This document shows, piece by piece, positions 26,001 to 35,360 of a stretch of 52,874 nt of DNA. How positions within the stretch are numbered: position 1 is the first letter of the stretch; each line of letters opens with the position of its first letter. The notes beneath the pieces were generated by a model. That model made no database searches, was not told where the DNA came from, and was given only the letters and a program-made list of their open reading frames with translations. This DNA is from Nafulsella turpanensis ZLM-10 (GTDB taxonomy: Bacteria; Bacteroidota; Bacteroidia; Cytophagales; Cyclobacteriaceae), in assembly GCF_000346615.1 (NCBI RefSeq), contig NZ_ANNU01000055.1:1-52874 (forward strand), in the 5' to 3' direction. A program made the position numbers and the translations under genes.

Positions 26001-29000
26001 GATACCAGGTTTTCACCACCCTTCCCAGCCCGTCGAACTCCTGCCAGCCCGATACCACCATCATTTCCTTATCGGCGGCCCCTTCCTGGTAAATAGCCAC
26101 ATCCTTTTTAGTCTGCAGCACACGTCCCAGCCCGTCTACAAAGGTGGCCGTTTCCATCCTGTTCTCCGGATGCGCCGGGTCATAATGCTCCGTCAGCGCC
26201 CAGGGCACCTCATCGAAAGGATGGTAGGTAAACTGAAGGGTAAAGGGAGCACCGGATGTCTGCTCATAAGGGCCGGTAATGGTTTTTACCCTTCCCAGCT
26301 CATCGATGGTATAGCTGATCTTCTGCCCGTTCAGATCCACGCTTTCCAGCAGCTGCCCGAACTTATAGTCATATTTGGCAGAAGAGGTATAATTAAAAGA
26401 ATTGCTGACCTTTTCGACATAGCTATAGACCTGATTATCATACTCATAGCTGATTTCCATGCGCTGCCCTTCGGCATTCTCCGGCCGGGTCACTTTCTGC
26501 AGGTTCCCGAAAGCATCGTAGCGGAAGTTATATACCGCAGCCTCCTCCTCATTAAGGTACTGTCGTATTTCCTTTACCAGGCCATTCGGGTAAATATCCG
26601 CCTCCCGAATGCGGTAGGTTTTATCCGTTCCCTTTACCACGATTTTTTGCGGCTGGTCGACGATATACTGATCATTGGCTGTCAGGTAATGATACAGAAT
26701 ATCTGCGGTCAAATCATCTTCCGTGCCGGCTCCGCCTTCATCGATGATCTGGCTCATATTGCCATAGGCATCATAGGCAAAGGTGATTTGGGTACTAAGA
26801 CCTGCATTAGGATTTCCCTCATAAAACTCCTGTACCGTCTGTTCCAGGGCCGGAAAAATCCGGTACGGATCGTTGTCCATTGTAATCTCCTCCAGCTCCT
26901 GGCCGTTCACCGGATTAACCAGCCTGTATAGGTTTGCCTTCTTTACATAAGGCTTTCCGCTGCTGTCGAGCAGCGTTTCAGATTCCAGCAGGCCTTTATG
27001 ATAATAATTATCGTTATGGAAGGTCTGCACCAGCTGGGTATAGACGGCATTGCCTTCCTGGGTGTTATGGGTACGGGTCGTTACTTTGCCAAAGCCATAG
27101 AATTCGCGCTCGTGGCGGTCGTAATAACCGGCTTCATAGGCAAAGCTGGTGTGCAGGCTATCTGCCCCATCCTCTTTTGCATCTAAGCCGTCGAACATTT
27201 TTACCTCGCTCAGTACCCAGGCCGCATTCGGCATTTCATAGGTATTGCCCACCCTCTCGTATTCCAGGGCAAAGCTGGCCCCCATGGGACGCTGTACTGA
27301 TTTCAGGAGATTGGTCCTGCCGATGGTGGAGCGTTTCACCGATAATTCCGAACTTGTATTAGAGTACAGTAAATCTGGATAGCCATCTCCATCAATATCA
27401 GATAAACGGTAGAGCTCTCTGCTTACAGAGTTTCCCTTACTCACACTTGGGTTTACATATAGCTTACCAAAGAACAAAGGAACCGATGCTGTAAAAGCTG
27501 CATTTCCTCCCAGGCTGGTGCCCTTAGTGTCTCCAAGCCCATGGAGGCCTTTCCATGATATTGGCTTGCCAAAGCTACTTCCTAAATTAAGTCTTACACT
27601 ATCCCCGGCAATATTAAGTATATCTACCAGACCATCGCCATTTACATCCTGCATATTATTCAGCAGCTTACTGGTGGAACCTGAAAGGCTCACTCCGCCT
27701 GAAATACTACCACTGGCGATGCTAAATCCTAGTCCGCCGCCATAGCTGGTATTTTCTCCCTGCTGAATCTGGTTGAAATTCCATTCTTCTTCCTCAGCAA
27801 ATTTATACCCGAGGTTTAAAGCCACCCGTACCTGGCCTTCATCATTTACGGTTAACCTGTCAGGCAATCCATCTCCATTTATATCCTTCCAGGTAAAGCG
27901 TGTCTCATTGGTCCCTTCTCCATAGCTTCCGCTTAAACCGGCACTATTTTTCCCACTTCCTAAGAGAACAGTCATACCCATAATGCTTGTAGACCTTGAC
28001 TGCACCTTTTCATCCAGCGCGCTACCTGATATAGTAAAGCCTTTAGAACTTGTCCGTATCTGGTGGTTTTGTTTAAAACCATGGGAAACAACTTCTTCAA
28101 GCAGACCTCCGGTTTGTCGGGTATACTGGATCTTGCCAGGCGTTACCACATCAGGATAACGATCGCCGTTCATGTCCATGAAATCAGTTATTACCGTAGT
28201 GGGTCCTCCGGCATAAACACCACTCGCACCTGCCACACCTCCACCAATACTCACTCCGCCACTACCGGAGGTACTTGTACTTTCGGTTACTTTATTGATG
28301 GCAAAAGCAGCCGAACCATCTCCTTCTGCAATAAATTCCAGTGGAGATAAATCATCTGCCCCTAAGCGGGCACTGCTCATCCGGCTGGCCGTCAGGTAAA
28401 TGTCCGTATCAAATCCTTTCCAGGATCTTTGCTGTTCATCAGCGGCAAGGATGATGAGCATTTCTTCAGCAGGCTTAAAGAGTTTTTCCGAATCCAAGTT
28501 TTCCAGATCCTCTGCATCTTCAATACCTTCAAAATCCTCCTCCTTCATTTCCTCTACTGCTGTATTCCTCTTTAGCAGGCCTTGATCAATGCCTGCTATG
28601 GATCTCCAATCATTACCATTATAGGAAAAATGCCCCCATTGGCGATACATTGAACCAAAAATTCCGGGACCTACGTGCAGATAATAATCCGCTTCCACCT
28701 CTTTGGGCTCTTCTTCAGGAAAGCTAACCGCTACTTTTAAATCATCTATAAGTCCAGGAGCTGTAGGATTGCTCGTATGGTACTCAAAAAACAGGCGTTC
28801 TCCTTTTTTGATTGGAAGATAAAGACTATCGGCGATTACTGGCTGTCCTTCCGTTAAAAGGACAGTGTCTTTATAAACCAATTCATTTACTTTTTTAACA
28901 GAGAAAATGATTTCCACCTCTCTTTCCAGGGAAAGATCTTCTTTAAGCGTTATCTTCGGTTTTATCCGGAGAGTATCAGCATCTTCCTTTGCCGTCCATC

Positions 29001-32000
29001 CCATTCCGGAAGAAAGGGCACTATAAATACTGTAGTATGGAACAGGATAAAAGTTAAATAAATATTCCCCTTTATCGTTCTTTACCTTTGTACCCGCATA
29101 ATCATCGGAAGCAGTGTAATACAAATTCGGTACCCATTCAATAGATGACCAGTCCACATTGGTGGAGGATCGAATGCGAAAGCTTATATTTTCTGCCGAA
29201 TCAACCTCAAAAGGAGCTAAGGCAAGGCCTGTATCATGGGTGTCATCCCATTGGTAGTGTCGCTGCAACAAAATCCGCTCATTATCAGCACCATCTTTCC
29301 TGCTAATGATCTCCACTATAATTTCATCACTGGTAATCCCCTTCTTGAAATCACTCTTCAATTCTACCGTTCCTTTAAAGGGGAGAGTGGTGCTCATTGG
29401 TGCCGAAAAAACAAAGTCCTCTTCACTGCTGTATCGGTAATAGGATTTATTATTGGCATCTGTCAAATCATAATCTTTGTTCACATATTCAATCACAGGC
29501 GCCCAGTTAACCTGGTCATTTTCTCCATTGTCGATGGACTGGAGCCTGAAGTAAATTCTTTCCCCCTTTTTGACCGAAATCTTATCCACCCCTTCCGGTT
29601 TATGCCATCCAAAATCACCTTCTTCTATAGTCTCGTTCCATAGGACCTTATTTTCGCGCTGTATGGAAATCCGCACGCCATCCGCATTATTGGCCGCATC
29701 ATTTTGAGCAGGCTCTACCAGCTGGACCTCCCCTTTAATGCTGACTTTCCCATCAAAAGGGGCCACCCACATTCTTACCATATCATGTAAAGGGTTCTGC
29801 CTCTTTTGTTCGTCAATTTCGTTTTGATCTACTGTTATGATATCCCCTTTTACAGGGCTTCCTCCCGAAACCCGGCTCGGTGTAAATTTACTATCTGTCG
29901 TAAAAGTAGGGATACCCGTATCAGGATGGATATAATTAAAGTATACAAGACCATTTGCAACAATGTCTGTAAGTTGATCTCCATTTGCATCTGCAAAGTA
30001 GACAGAAGTCGTACTTTTCGTTTTACTTTTTGAAACGCCAACATTTACAGCAGCAGCCGCTACACCGAACTGAGCCTCTAGACCCCCTCCGATGGTTTTG
30101 CTTTTCTCTTCATGAAAGGACTCAGCGGCATGAAAGACCAAAGCAACTGCTTCTCCAAAAGTTCCTTTTTCCACTGCAGTCCCTTTGTTTGGCCTGAATT
30201 TTATCCCTTCCTCATCAACAAAGACTTTATCCTGTAATCCATCACCATTTATATCAATAAGGGTAGTCATTCCTTTACTTTCTGATCTGGCAAAATTAAA
30301 TGTCGCTCCCACTGAATTGGTTTTCAACCAGTAGTTAAAGTCGAAGCCTACCCCGATACTGGTACCTGCACTAAAATCAGAGCTTCTCGTTCCGCTTAAT
30401 ACACTGGCTTTACCTAAAAATGTTTCTTCATCAGAGGTAGAGAAGGTGCCTTTTATGGCATCTGATGGAACCACCCATTCTTCTTTTTCACCGAAAGGAG
30501 TAAACACCTCATCCTCGAATACCTCATCATAATAGGTAAAGCTGTGGGTATGGAAGATATCACCATTCGCATCCAGTTCGCTAATACTCCTCAGCAGGTT
30601 TTTGCCAAAGGCTCCCGGCTCATATTTTAAGACATAGCTTCGGATGCTTTCCGACCCATACTTCACTTCTATGCCTGTCAGCAGGTCTGCCGTTACCTGC
30701 TTAAAACCATAACGGGCATTGATGCTGATATCCGTCCGTCCCTGCTCCCGGCTGAAGTGAACGGAATATTTCCCTGGGACAGAAGAGTGTTCGGTATAAG
30801 TAATTTTACTGATATACAACTGCCGGTCCTCTAACTTTCCTGAATTATTCTCCTCCTGCACCTTTTCATATTCATAGCGCACGGAATTTCCGTTCAGGTC
30901 CATTACCTTCACCAGGGCCCAGTGGGCAATATTTCCGTCAGCATCCTTGAGTACCGCCTCATCCATAACGCCGTTCGTTCCGCCGTAGTAATATTTCACA
31001 CCACTCTTATCGGTGACGGTCCAGTAATAATCTTTCGTGGAAGCCTTGAACCGTTCAATCCTGTTAAAAGCGCCCTCCACCCTTGGATAGAAGCGTTTTG
31101 TCCCGCCCGATCTCGCTTCGGGTGCCTGCTGCCGGTGTGCCATTGGACTAAGCATCTCCCCGTTCAGGCTATAAGTTTCGGTTTCCTCTGCCGAATCATA
31201 GCGCGGCACGCCCCAGCGGGTATCCACACTGATGGACGGGATGTTGAGGTTCCAGCCCAGGCCAAGCCAGCCGTTGCCGCCCCCGCTGTTATAGCTGATG
31301 GCCAGCTGCGGCTGCATGCCGTTCCGCCCGGCCGGTAGTTTAAGAGGGTAGCTCATGGAGGCATTGCCGGTATTATTCGCCTGCGGAGGGGCCAGCAGGT
31401 TCATGCCCGCCATGGGGTTTGCGGCCTTGATGCCCTTCATGGAGGTAGAATTATAAGCATTCACTTCCGGTGATTCAGGCACCTTGATAATGGCATTGAT
31501 CATATCCGTAAAATGGGTCGTGCGCGACACCAGCACCCCCTGCTCTCCGAGCAGGGTATCGGCCGGCAGCGGCACCCAGTGGTGCGTCTGCTCGTCAAAA
31601 TAATAGGTTTTAATATCCGCGGCGGTATAGCCCTCCGGGATTTTACTTTCGTCATAGCCCATACGCAGCTCCACCTCCCGTTCGAACAGCTGCCCGTGCG
31701 GCAGAAAACGGAAGCCTTCATTGTAAGCCGTTACGTTTACCATGCCCGGATCAAGGGCCGGAAGGTCCACCTGCCTCAGGGAAGTAATGGATAAACGGGA
31801 CGCCTGCCGGAGGTCGCCGGGCTTCACTTCCAGACCTGCTCCCTGCAGTGAAAGCGCACAATCCAGCCCGGTCGTAAACAACTGGCGGGTATGTTGTCCT
31901 TCTTTTTCAAAATCATACATAAAGTCAGCCTTTCTGCCCTGACGGAATTCAAATTCCTCACAAAGCAGGCTGCCATCCGGAAGAAAAGCCTCCACCGACA

Positions 32001-32676
32001 GCTGAAGGCGCTCCTGTCCCTTTTCCAGCGGCTTTACGATAAGGGCTTCAAAAGCGCCTTCCGATACTCTGGCAGGCTGGCCCTCAATCAGCACCCTGGC
32101 CTCTCCTCCTTTTAGGCCCTGCAAAAATCCCTTGACATAGACCTGGTTCTTTACAGAAGTAAAGGCTTCCGGCTGATTCAAAATAATAGCAGGTGCGGTG
32201 GGGCTCCCTCCTGTTTCCACCTCAATGGACAGGTTACGGATCCGGTAGCTGTGCCGCCCTCCCCGGGCTATGGTAAAACGGATAACGTTATCCCCTTGCT
32301 TCAGCCAGCGGGCATCTATCTGTTCACGCTGCCGCGACCAGCCCTTTTGCTCTTTTACCAGGTACCCTCCTACGGACAGCTGGTCGTTGATGCTCCGGGA
32401 AACCGCCGTATGGTCGGCCACCCCCTCCAGATCATACACCAGCCACACCTTTTTGTGGTGCGAAGGAGCCTCCTCCAGCGCCACATGGAAAATGTTATCC
32501 GCCGGGTTATCTACCGGAATATCTTCTGTAATACCAATAAGCCCTTCCTGCAGGCCCGCCCCATAGTGAACAGAGGCCGCCACGGGTTTAGCGGCGGGAT
32601 TGGTACTCAGGGCCGGCCTGCTCAGCGTACAGAGGAGCAGGAGAAGCATTAATGCTTGGGGAGTGAAACTTTTCAT
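23059..32676 (-). CDS. Giant SpvB/FG-GAP/RHS protein (Tc-toxin BC-like polymorphic toxin)
   Basis: 3,205 residues. A Sec signal peptide (residues 1-24) leads into a unique beta-rich N-terminus. A SpvB-type domain spans ~415-500 (MSYPLKLPAGRNGMQPQLAI, then WLGLGWNL). FG-GAP/VCBS calcium-type repeats follow (DINGDGLQD ~813, DANGDQLTD ~905, DMNGDRYPD ~1505, DINGDGLPD ~1602, DVNGDGLVD ~1678, DIDGDGYPD ~1762). Many YD repeats follow (~1950-2850), then the RHS core (PDHLGSSSYITD ~2870) and the conserved NNPVAYTDPDG at ~2969. The last ~235 residues are the variable tip, beginning SFAPFKTFGFGFHGDDRGY, a tip type I recall from other Bacteroidota RHS proteins. By analogy with Tc toxins, the B/C-like shell would encapsulate the tip. 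The gene follows the T9SS-sorted gene by 81 bp. Confidence 0.93.
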   Translation of the reverse strand: MKSFTPQALMLLLLLCTLSRPALSTNPAAKPVAASVHYGAGLQEGLIGITEDIPVDNPADNIFHVALEEAPSHHKKVWLVYDLEGVADHTAVSRSINDQLSVGGYLVKEQKGWSRQREQIDARWLKQGDNVIRFTIARGGRHSYRIRNLSIEVETGGSPTAPAIILNQPEAFTSVKNQVYVKGFLQGLKGGEARVLIEGQPARVSEGAFEALIVKPLEKGQERLQLSVEAFLPDGSLLCEEFEFRQGRKADFMYDFEKEGQHTRQLFTTGLDCALSLQGAGLEVKPGDLRQASRLSITSLRQVDLPALDPGMVNVTAYNEGFRFLPHGQLFEREVELRMGYDESKIPEGYTAADIKTYYFDEQTHHWVPLPADTLLGEQGVLVSRTTHFTDMINAIIKVPESPEVNAYNSTSMKGIKAANPMAGMNLLAPPQANNTGNASMSYPLKLPAGRNGMQPQLAISYNSGGGNGWLGLGWNLNIPSISVDTRWGVPRYDSAEETETYSLNGEMLSPMAHRQQAPEARSGGTKRFYPRVEGAFNRIERFKASTKDYYWTVTDKSGVKYYYGGTNGVMDEAVLKDADGNIAHWALVKVMDLNGNSVRYEYEKVQEENNSGKLEDRQLYISKITYTEHSSVPGKYSVHFSREQGRTDISINARYGFKQVTADLLTGIEVKYGSESIRSYVLKYEPGAFGKNLLRSISELDANGDIFHTHSFTYYDEVFEDEVFTPFGEKEEWVVPSDAIKGTFSTSDEETFLGKASVLSGTRSSDFSAGTSIGVGFDFNYWLKTNSVGATFNFARSESKGMTTLIDINGDGLQDKVFVDEEGIKFRPNKGTAVEKGTFGEAVALVFHAAESFHEEKSKTIGGGLEAQFGVAAAAVNVGVSKSKTKSTTSVYFADANGDQLTDIVANGLVYFNYIHPDTGIPTFTTDSKFTPSRVSGGSPVKGDIITVDQNEIDEQKRQNPLHDMVRMWVAPFDGKVSIKGEVQLVEPAQNDAANNADGVRISIQRENKVLWNETIEEGDFGWHKPEGVDKISVKKGERIYFRLQSIDNGENDQVNWAPVIEYVNKDYDLTDANNKSYYRYSSEEDFVFSAPMSTTLPFKGTVELKSDFKKGITSDEIIVEIISRKDGADNERILLQRHYQWDDTHDTGLALAPFEVDSAENISFRIRSSTNVDWSSIEWVPNLYYTASDDYAGTKVKNDKGEYLFNFYPVPYYSIYSALSSGMGWTAKEDADTLRIKPKITLKEDLSLEREVEIIFSVKKVNELVYKDTVLLTEGQPVIADSLYLPIKKGERLFFEYHTSNPTAPGLIDDLKVAVSFPEEEPKEVEADYYLHVGPGIFGSMYRQWGHFSYNGNDWRSIAGIDQGLLKRNTAVEEMKEEDFEGIEDAEDLENLDSEKLFKPAEEMLIILAADEQQRSWKGFDTDIYLTASRMSSARLGADDLSPLEFIAEGDGSAAFAINKVTESTSTSGSGGVSIGGGVAGASGVYAGGPTTVITDFMDMNGDRYPDVVTPGKIQYTRQTGGLLEEVVSHGFKQNHQIRTSSKGFTISGSALDEKVQSRSTSIMGMTVLLGSGKNSAGLSGSYGEGTNETRFTWKDINGDGLPDRLTVNDEGQVRVALNLGYKFAEEEEWNFNQIQQGENTSYGGGLGFSIASGSISGGVSLSGSTSKLLNNMQDVNGDGLVDILNIAGDSVRLNLGSSFGKPISWKGLHGLGDTKGTSLGGNAAFTASVPLFFGKLYVNPSVSKGNSVSRELYRLSDIDGDGYPDLLYSNTSSELSVKRSTIGRTNLLKSVQRPMGASFALEYERVGNTYEMPNAAWVLSEVKMFDGLDAKEDGADSLHTSFAYEAGYYDRHEREFYGFGKVTTRTHNTQEGNAVYTQLVQTFHNDNYYHKGLLESETLLDSSGKPYVKKANLYRLVNPVNGQELEEITMDNDPYRIFPALEQTVQEFYEGNPNAGLSTQITFAYDAYGNMSQIIDEGGAGTEDDLTADILYHYLTANDQYIVDQPQKIVVKGTDKTYRIREADIYPNGLVKEIRQYLNEEEAAVYNFRYDAFGNLQKVTRPENAEGQRMEISYEYDNQVYSYVEKVSNSFNYTSSAKYDYKFGQLLESVDLNGQKISYTIDELGRVKTITGPYEQTSGAPFTLQFTYHPFDEVPWALTEHYDPAHPENRMETATFVDGLGRVLQTKKDVAIYQEGAADKEMMVVSGWQEFDGLGRVVKTWYPTLEDKGPANIKHLNTEKDTEVAKPTETLYDVLGRVREVNLPDENSSETSYGFGSDRDGRQQFMARSTDANGMITEQYTDARGRITAVKNAGDIWTSFTYNAIGEQRTATNDLGHTTVSEYDQLGRRKTRLHPDAGLTEYTYDLAGNMTELLTANLREAGAGPVLYTYDYERLTDITYPQNPENNVQYEYGPAGAPHNRAGRIKYQIDASGAQEFFYGPLGEVVKNVRTIVIPRHDDQTYTTEWTYDTWNRLTGMVYPDGEKLEYTYNVGGLLYSMSGKKKGQEFHYVKQLGYDKFEQRVYLEYGNGTKTTYAYEPERRRLHNMVAKTASGRAMMDNVYKYDKVNNILNLTNNAPIPTSSLMGGSSEYVYKYDDLYRLTDATGSFKGSTEEHRYSLHMDYNTVGGITAKQQTHERKGGEEHEWTEQKKTTYSQSYEYGQEQPNAPTHIGKQAYSYDKNGNQTGWTHDVSGQRRNILWDEENRIRTIYDNGAAFHYTYDASGTRVIKGRSSGQAAYVNNEHKGGSGNMGNYTVYVNPYIVLRSGGYTKHFYIEGQRIVSKLGGGMADASKGQKAGGDKVNYPDKQEQSREGIVRNLKFLGHDGAILTAGRSGKVPPGQIIGDGESGGNGNGGGKGGKEGEHFQYYYHPDHLGSSSYITDASGEVYQHLEYFAFGETFVEEHSNTHRTPYLYNGKELDEETGLYYYGARYYDPQTSVWLAVDPLGEKMPGWSPYNYTFNNPVAYTDPDGRIPYPITIRSFAPFKTFGFGFHGDDRGYSNTPSYASGQGPTARAHQRILFDTDKSSIQAYGWSSPTYRSSNPTGAETAKPEVNFIGGFRTERNGDSKTFHFGTHSAAANPKTPPGTPNIDVFSEFSITENRAAGTLAISGKLTGDNFPSTEAFITDPSGQSVFIGVGQIDAGVDKDWGVGSLFGEDRSNPVTSFNFTISTDKNGNFTGVNSGGKNYKIAEWNKQFTDKKPQLD

Positions 32677-32757
32677 ATGGGTACAGGGCCTGCAAAAGCT
32701 TACAGGCGAATAATGAAACTTGAACTAATAATGGATGACAGCTGAGGAAAAAGGCCC

Positions 32758-34719
32758 TTACTGCACAACGATTCTTTTTACCTCCGTTCCTTCCGGAGTA
32801 TCCAGCATGATGTTATACATACCAGGGTCCTTCAGGGCCATGTTAAACTGGTATTCCGCACTATGTTCCCCTTTCTGATGATGCAGCAGGTTGCCCGAAA
32901 GCGAATAGACCCGCAGGCTTACAGGACCTGCTTCCTTCAGCGACACACTTACCTTGAACTGCTTTCCACTGCTGACCGGCGAAGGAAAGACTGCAAAGCG
33001 CCGGGCGACCGCTCCTGAAATCACTATTTCATCGGTAAAGGAACAGCCTTCCGCATTGCTAACGGTGACCGTATATATTCCGGTTTCACCAATACTGATC
33101 CGGGGGTCCGTACTGCGGAAACCATAGCTGCTTTCCCAGAGATAGGTCGCGGGGATGGTATCCGGCACGAACTCGCCGGCATTCAGGAGGAGTTTGCTTC
33201 CGGCCGGCAGGGGCCGGTCTTCGCCCAAATCGACCACTAAGGTATTGGGCAGCTGAAGGCTGAACTGCCTTTCGGTTTTGTAATTCTCCGCGTCTGTGAT
33301 TCTCAGGTGGTAAACACCTGCTTCCAGGCTGTCCTGGCTGAATTCCCGTGGTCCTTTCCATTCCCGCAGTGCGTCACTGCCTTCTTTCCGCAGGCTATAG
33401 CGGTAGGGCGCTTTTCCTCCTGTTACCCGGAAGGCGGCCCGGCCACCTGCGGGCTTTTCACAGTCCGGGTGCTGCAGGCTATGTACCTGCGCCACCATAT
33501 ATTTAGCCCTGGCAAGGCTGAAGCCGTCTTTACCGGAGCGGTCACTGTCCCAGCGAACCCCGCGGTACACACTGATGCTATCCTCCAGCACGGTATCGGC
33601 CAGTACAATATTCACATTATCAAGGGAATAATCGCCTCTACCCGTCGGGTCGATAAGCAACCAGTAGGCACTGGAGTCATTCGGGAGGCTGGCGGTGGTA
33701 AACCGCAGCTCAGTAGCCAGCTGATTAATTTCACTGCCACTGGCGGTCATCAGCCATTTCCGCTCCAGTACCGCCAGCAGGGTATCCTGCTCCTGTTCCT
33801 TTTTCAGCGTATCCGAGAGGGCAAGATTATTATCCCCCCACAACAGAAAATGTTCATCAGGAATAGTGGCTTTATTTTCCAGGTTGGTGGCGGCAGGCGG
33901 ACCTGCACTTAGCAGCAGAAAGCGGGTCGTATCATAGGCACTGACACTTTGTTTCTGGTGCAGCGAAAAGGCCGCTGCCCGGCCGATGCCAGCCAGCCGC
34001 CAGGCATATTCCTGGTTCTCTTCCGCCTTCCAGAGCACCTGCTCGGCGGCACTGACATAGTTCCCCTCCTTTAAGGGAATTCCGTATTTCAGGGCCAGGT
34101 AAGTCTGTATCTGCACCCGCTCCAGAAAACTCAGGCTCTTGTCAAAAATCATTAGTTCTGCCAGCAGGCCCTTGAACACCTTAATTGTATCCTGTTCCTT
34201 CCCGGAAGTCCCCAGGGAAAGGTATGCTTCCGCGCTGATGGAGCTGGTTTCATTCCATTGCTGCACAAGCGTACTCAGAATGGCCATCTTCTCATTTTTG
34301 CCATAACCATCCACCGCCTCATCGGGACCGGAAACCCGCCGGGTACTGAAGAGGATGCGGCGGGAATTTCCTTTTTCCGTTCCCCAAATCCCCCTTTCCA
34401 CCGTATCGGCAGACTGGTAAACGGCAAAGACGGTAATTTCTGAAAGCCCTTCAAGGCTGTAGGGAATCTGCATATAATCATCGCTTCCGTCGTAGCGCAG
34501 CACGCTGTTAAAGTTCAGCAGCCCGTCCGCCTGAGGGGCTTCCCCTTCTGCTGCCACGGCATGCTGATCATGACCGCTCTGGTCCATCCAAAGGCCATTG
34601 ACAGAAGTTCCCGTATCTCCCCTAAGCCAAAGCCGGGGAAGCGGCAGCGTTCCGGTCTGAGCCGGGACCAAGAGGGGAAAGAACAAAAGAAGAAGGAGGA
34701 AGCAAAGCAGTTTTCGCAT
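32758..34719 (-). CDS. T9SS-sorted surface protein upstream of the RHS gene
   Basis: A 653-residue protein. The signal peptide (LLCFLLLLLFFPLLVPAQ) is followed by a LamG/concanavalin-like N-terminal domain with LWLRGDTGTSVNGLWMDQSG and a LKYGIPLKEGNYV segment. A region with AGIGRAAAFSLHQKQS is a pattern frequent in Bacteroidota surface proteins. Later come SprB-like or Ig-like segments (VYHLRITDAENY; GIYTVTVSNAEGCS). The last ~80 residues (FAVFPSPVSSG ... GMYNIMLDTPEGTEVKRIVVQ) form a type A T9SS sorting domain. It would be secreted and anchored on the cell surface. It is first in the operon with the RHS gene. Confidence 0.85.
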   Translation of the reverse strand: MRKLLCFLLLLLFFPLLVPAQTGTLPLPRLWLRGDTGTSVNGLWMDQSGHDQHAVAAEGEAPQADGLLNFNSVLRYDGSDDYMQIPYSLEGLSEITVFAVYQSADTVERGIWGTEKGNSRRILFSTRRVSGPDEAVDGYGKNEKMAILSTLVQQWNETSSISAEAYLSLGTSGKEQDTIKVFKGLLAELMIFDKSLSFLERVQIQTYLALKYGIPLKEGNYVSAAEQVLWKAEENQEYAWRLAGIGRAAAFSLHQKQSVSAYDTTRFLLLSAGPPAATNLENKATIPDEHFLLWGDNNLALSDTLKKEQEQDTLLAVLERKWLMTASGSEINQLATELRFTTASLPNDSSAYWLLIDPTGRGDYSLDNVNIVLADTVLEDSISVYRGVRWDSDRSGKDGFSLARAKYMVAQVHSLQHPDCEKPAGGRAAFRVTGGKAPYRYSLRKEGSDALREWKGPREFSQDSLEAGVYHLRITDAENYKTERQFSLQLPNTLVVDLGEDRPLPAGSKLLLNAGEFVPDTIPATYLWESSYGFRSTDPRISIGETGIYTVTVSNAEGCSFTDEIVISGAVARRFAVFPSPVSSGKQFKVSVSLKEAGPVSLRVYSLSGNLLHHQKGEHSAEYQFNMALKDPGMYNIMLDTPEGTEVKRIVVQ

Positions 34720-34791
34720 GACTGTTCTTTAAGTGGCAGCTCTGGTGCATCAACTAAATATTACGTTGCAAGCCAGGACTGTTGAATGCTC

Positions 34792-34799
34792 CAAAAGTA
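34792..34799 (-). promoter_or_regulatory. Candidate Bacteroidota -7 promoter box for the T9SS-RHS operon
   Basis: On the minus strand TACTTTTG fits the Bacteroidota TAnnTTTG -7 consensus, about 75 bp upstream of the ATG at 34719. A matching -33 TTTG at the usual distance is not evident, so the call is tentative. Confidence 0.35.
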
Positions 34800-35333
34800 G
34801 CCAAACCGCCAGGGCAGACTTTCTTTCTTTTCCCGTAAATATTATGTTACAGATAAAAACTGAAATTATAGCGTCATTTTTCAGCCAACCCGCTCCTGCT
34901 GCTCAACGTTTTAAGAAAATAATCCTGCTGCATCACGCCTGAGTACAGGAAACAGCAGATGTAATAAAGTGGCCGCCTTTACCTATATTTTACTCGTTCC
35001 TTTTCCTTCACCACCATTTCAGCCTTTTTTCTTACATGAGCCAGCCGCAGACAGCAAAGACCCTGTACAATATTCCTGCACTCTCTTTCCCTACCCCTGC
35101 GGGATACCAATCAGCTGGTTTTAATACAGCATCTCCTTTCCCCTCATCACAGTATCTGTTATGCCGGATGAATAAGCGGCATTTTTCACGACCAGAAGCA
35201 TTTTCCTGCAGGCTTATCCGGTTCCGCCGCTGTCCCGCCTGCCACCTCTTTCTGCGGAAGGTAGGGCCGGTCTCCCCGCGGGTGTATTATACGTGAAGGG
35301 GGATGCCTGATAAGGCAGCTTCCGCCAGAGCCG
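34800..35333. other. Divergent intergenic region without genes
   Basis: This is the rest of the 0.6-kb spacer between the T9SS-RHS operon (leftward) and the MauE-like gene (rightward). Short frames here show no protein-like features. Promoters for both directions are expected here. Confidence 0.4.
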
Positions 35334-35360
35334 GTGAGGCCCCGCTTAAAAGAGAGCATC

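Noticed and set aside
25963-26931. Plus-strand 322-residue ORF inside the RHS gene
   Set aside because: Antisense of YD repeats; repetitive coding DNA yields long shadows.
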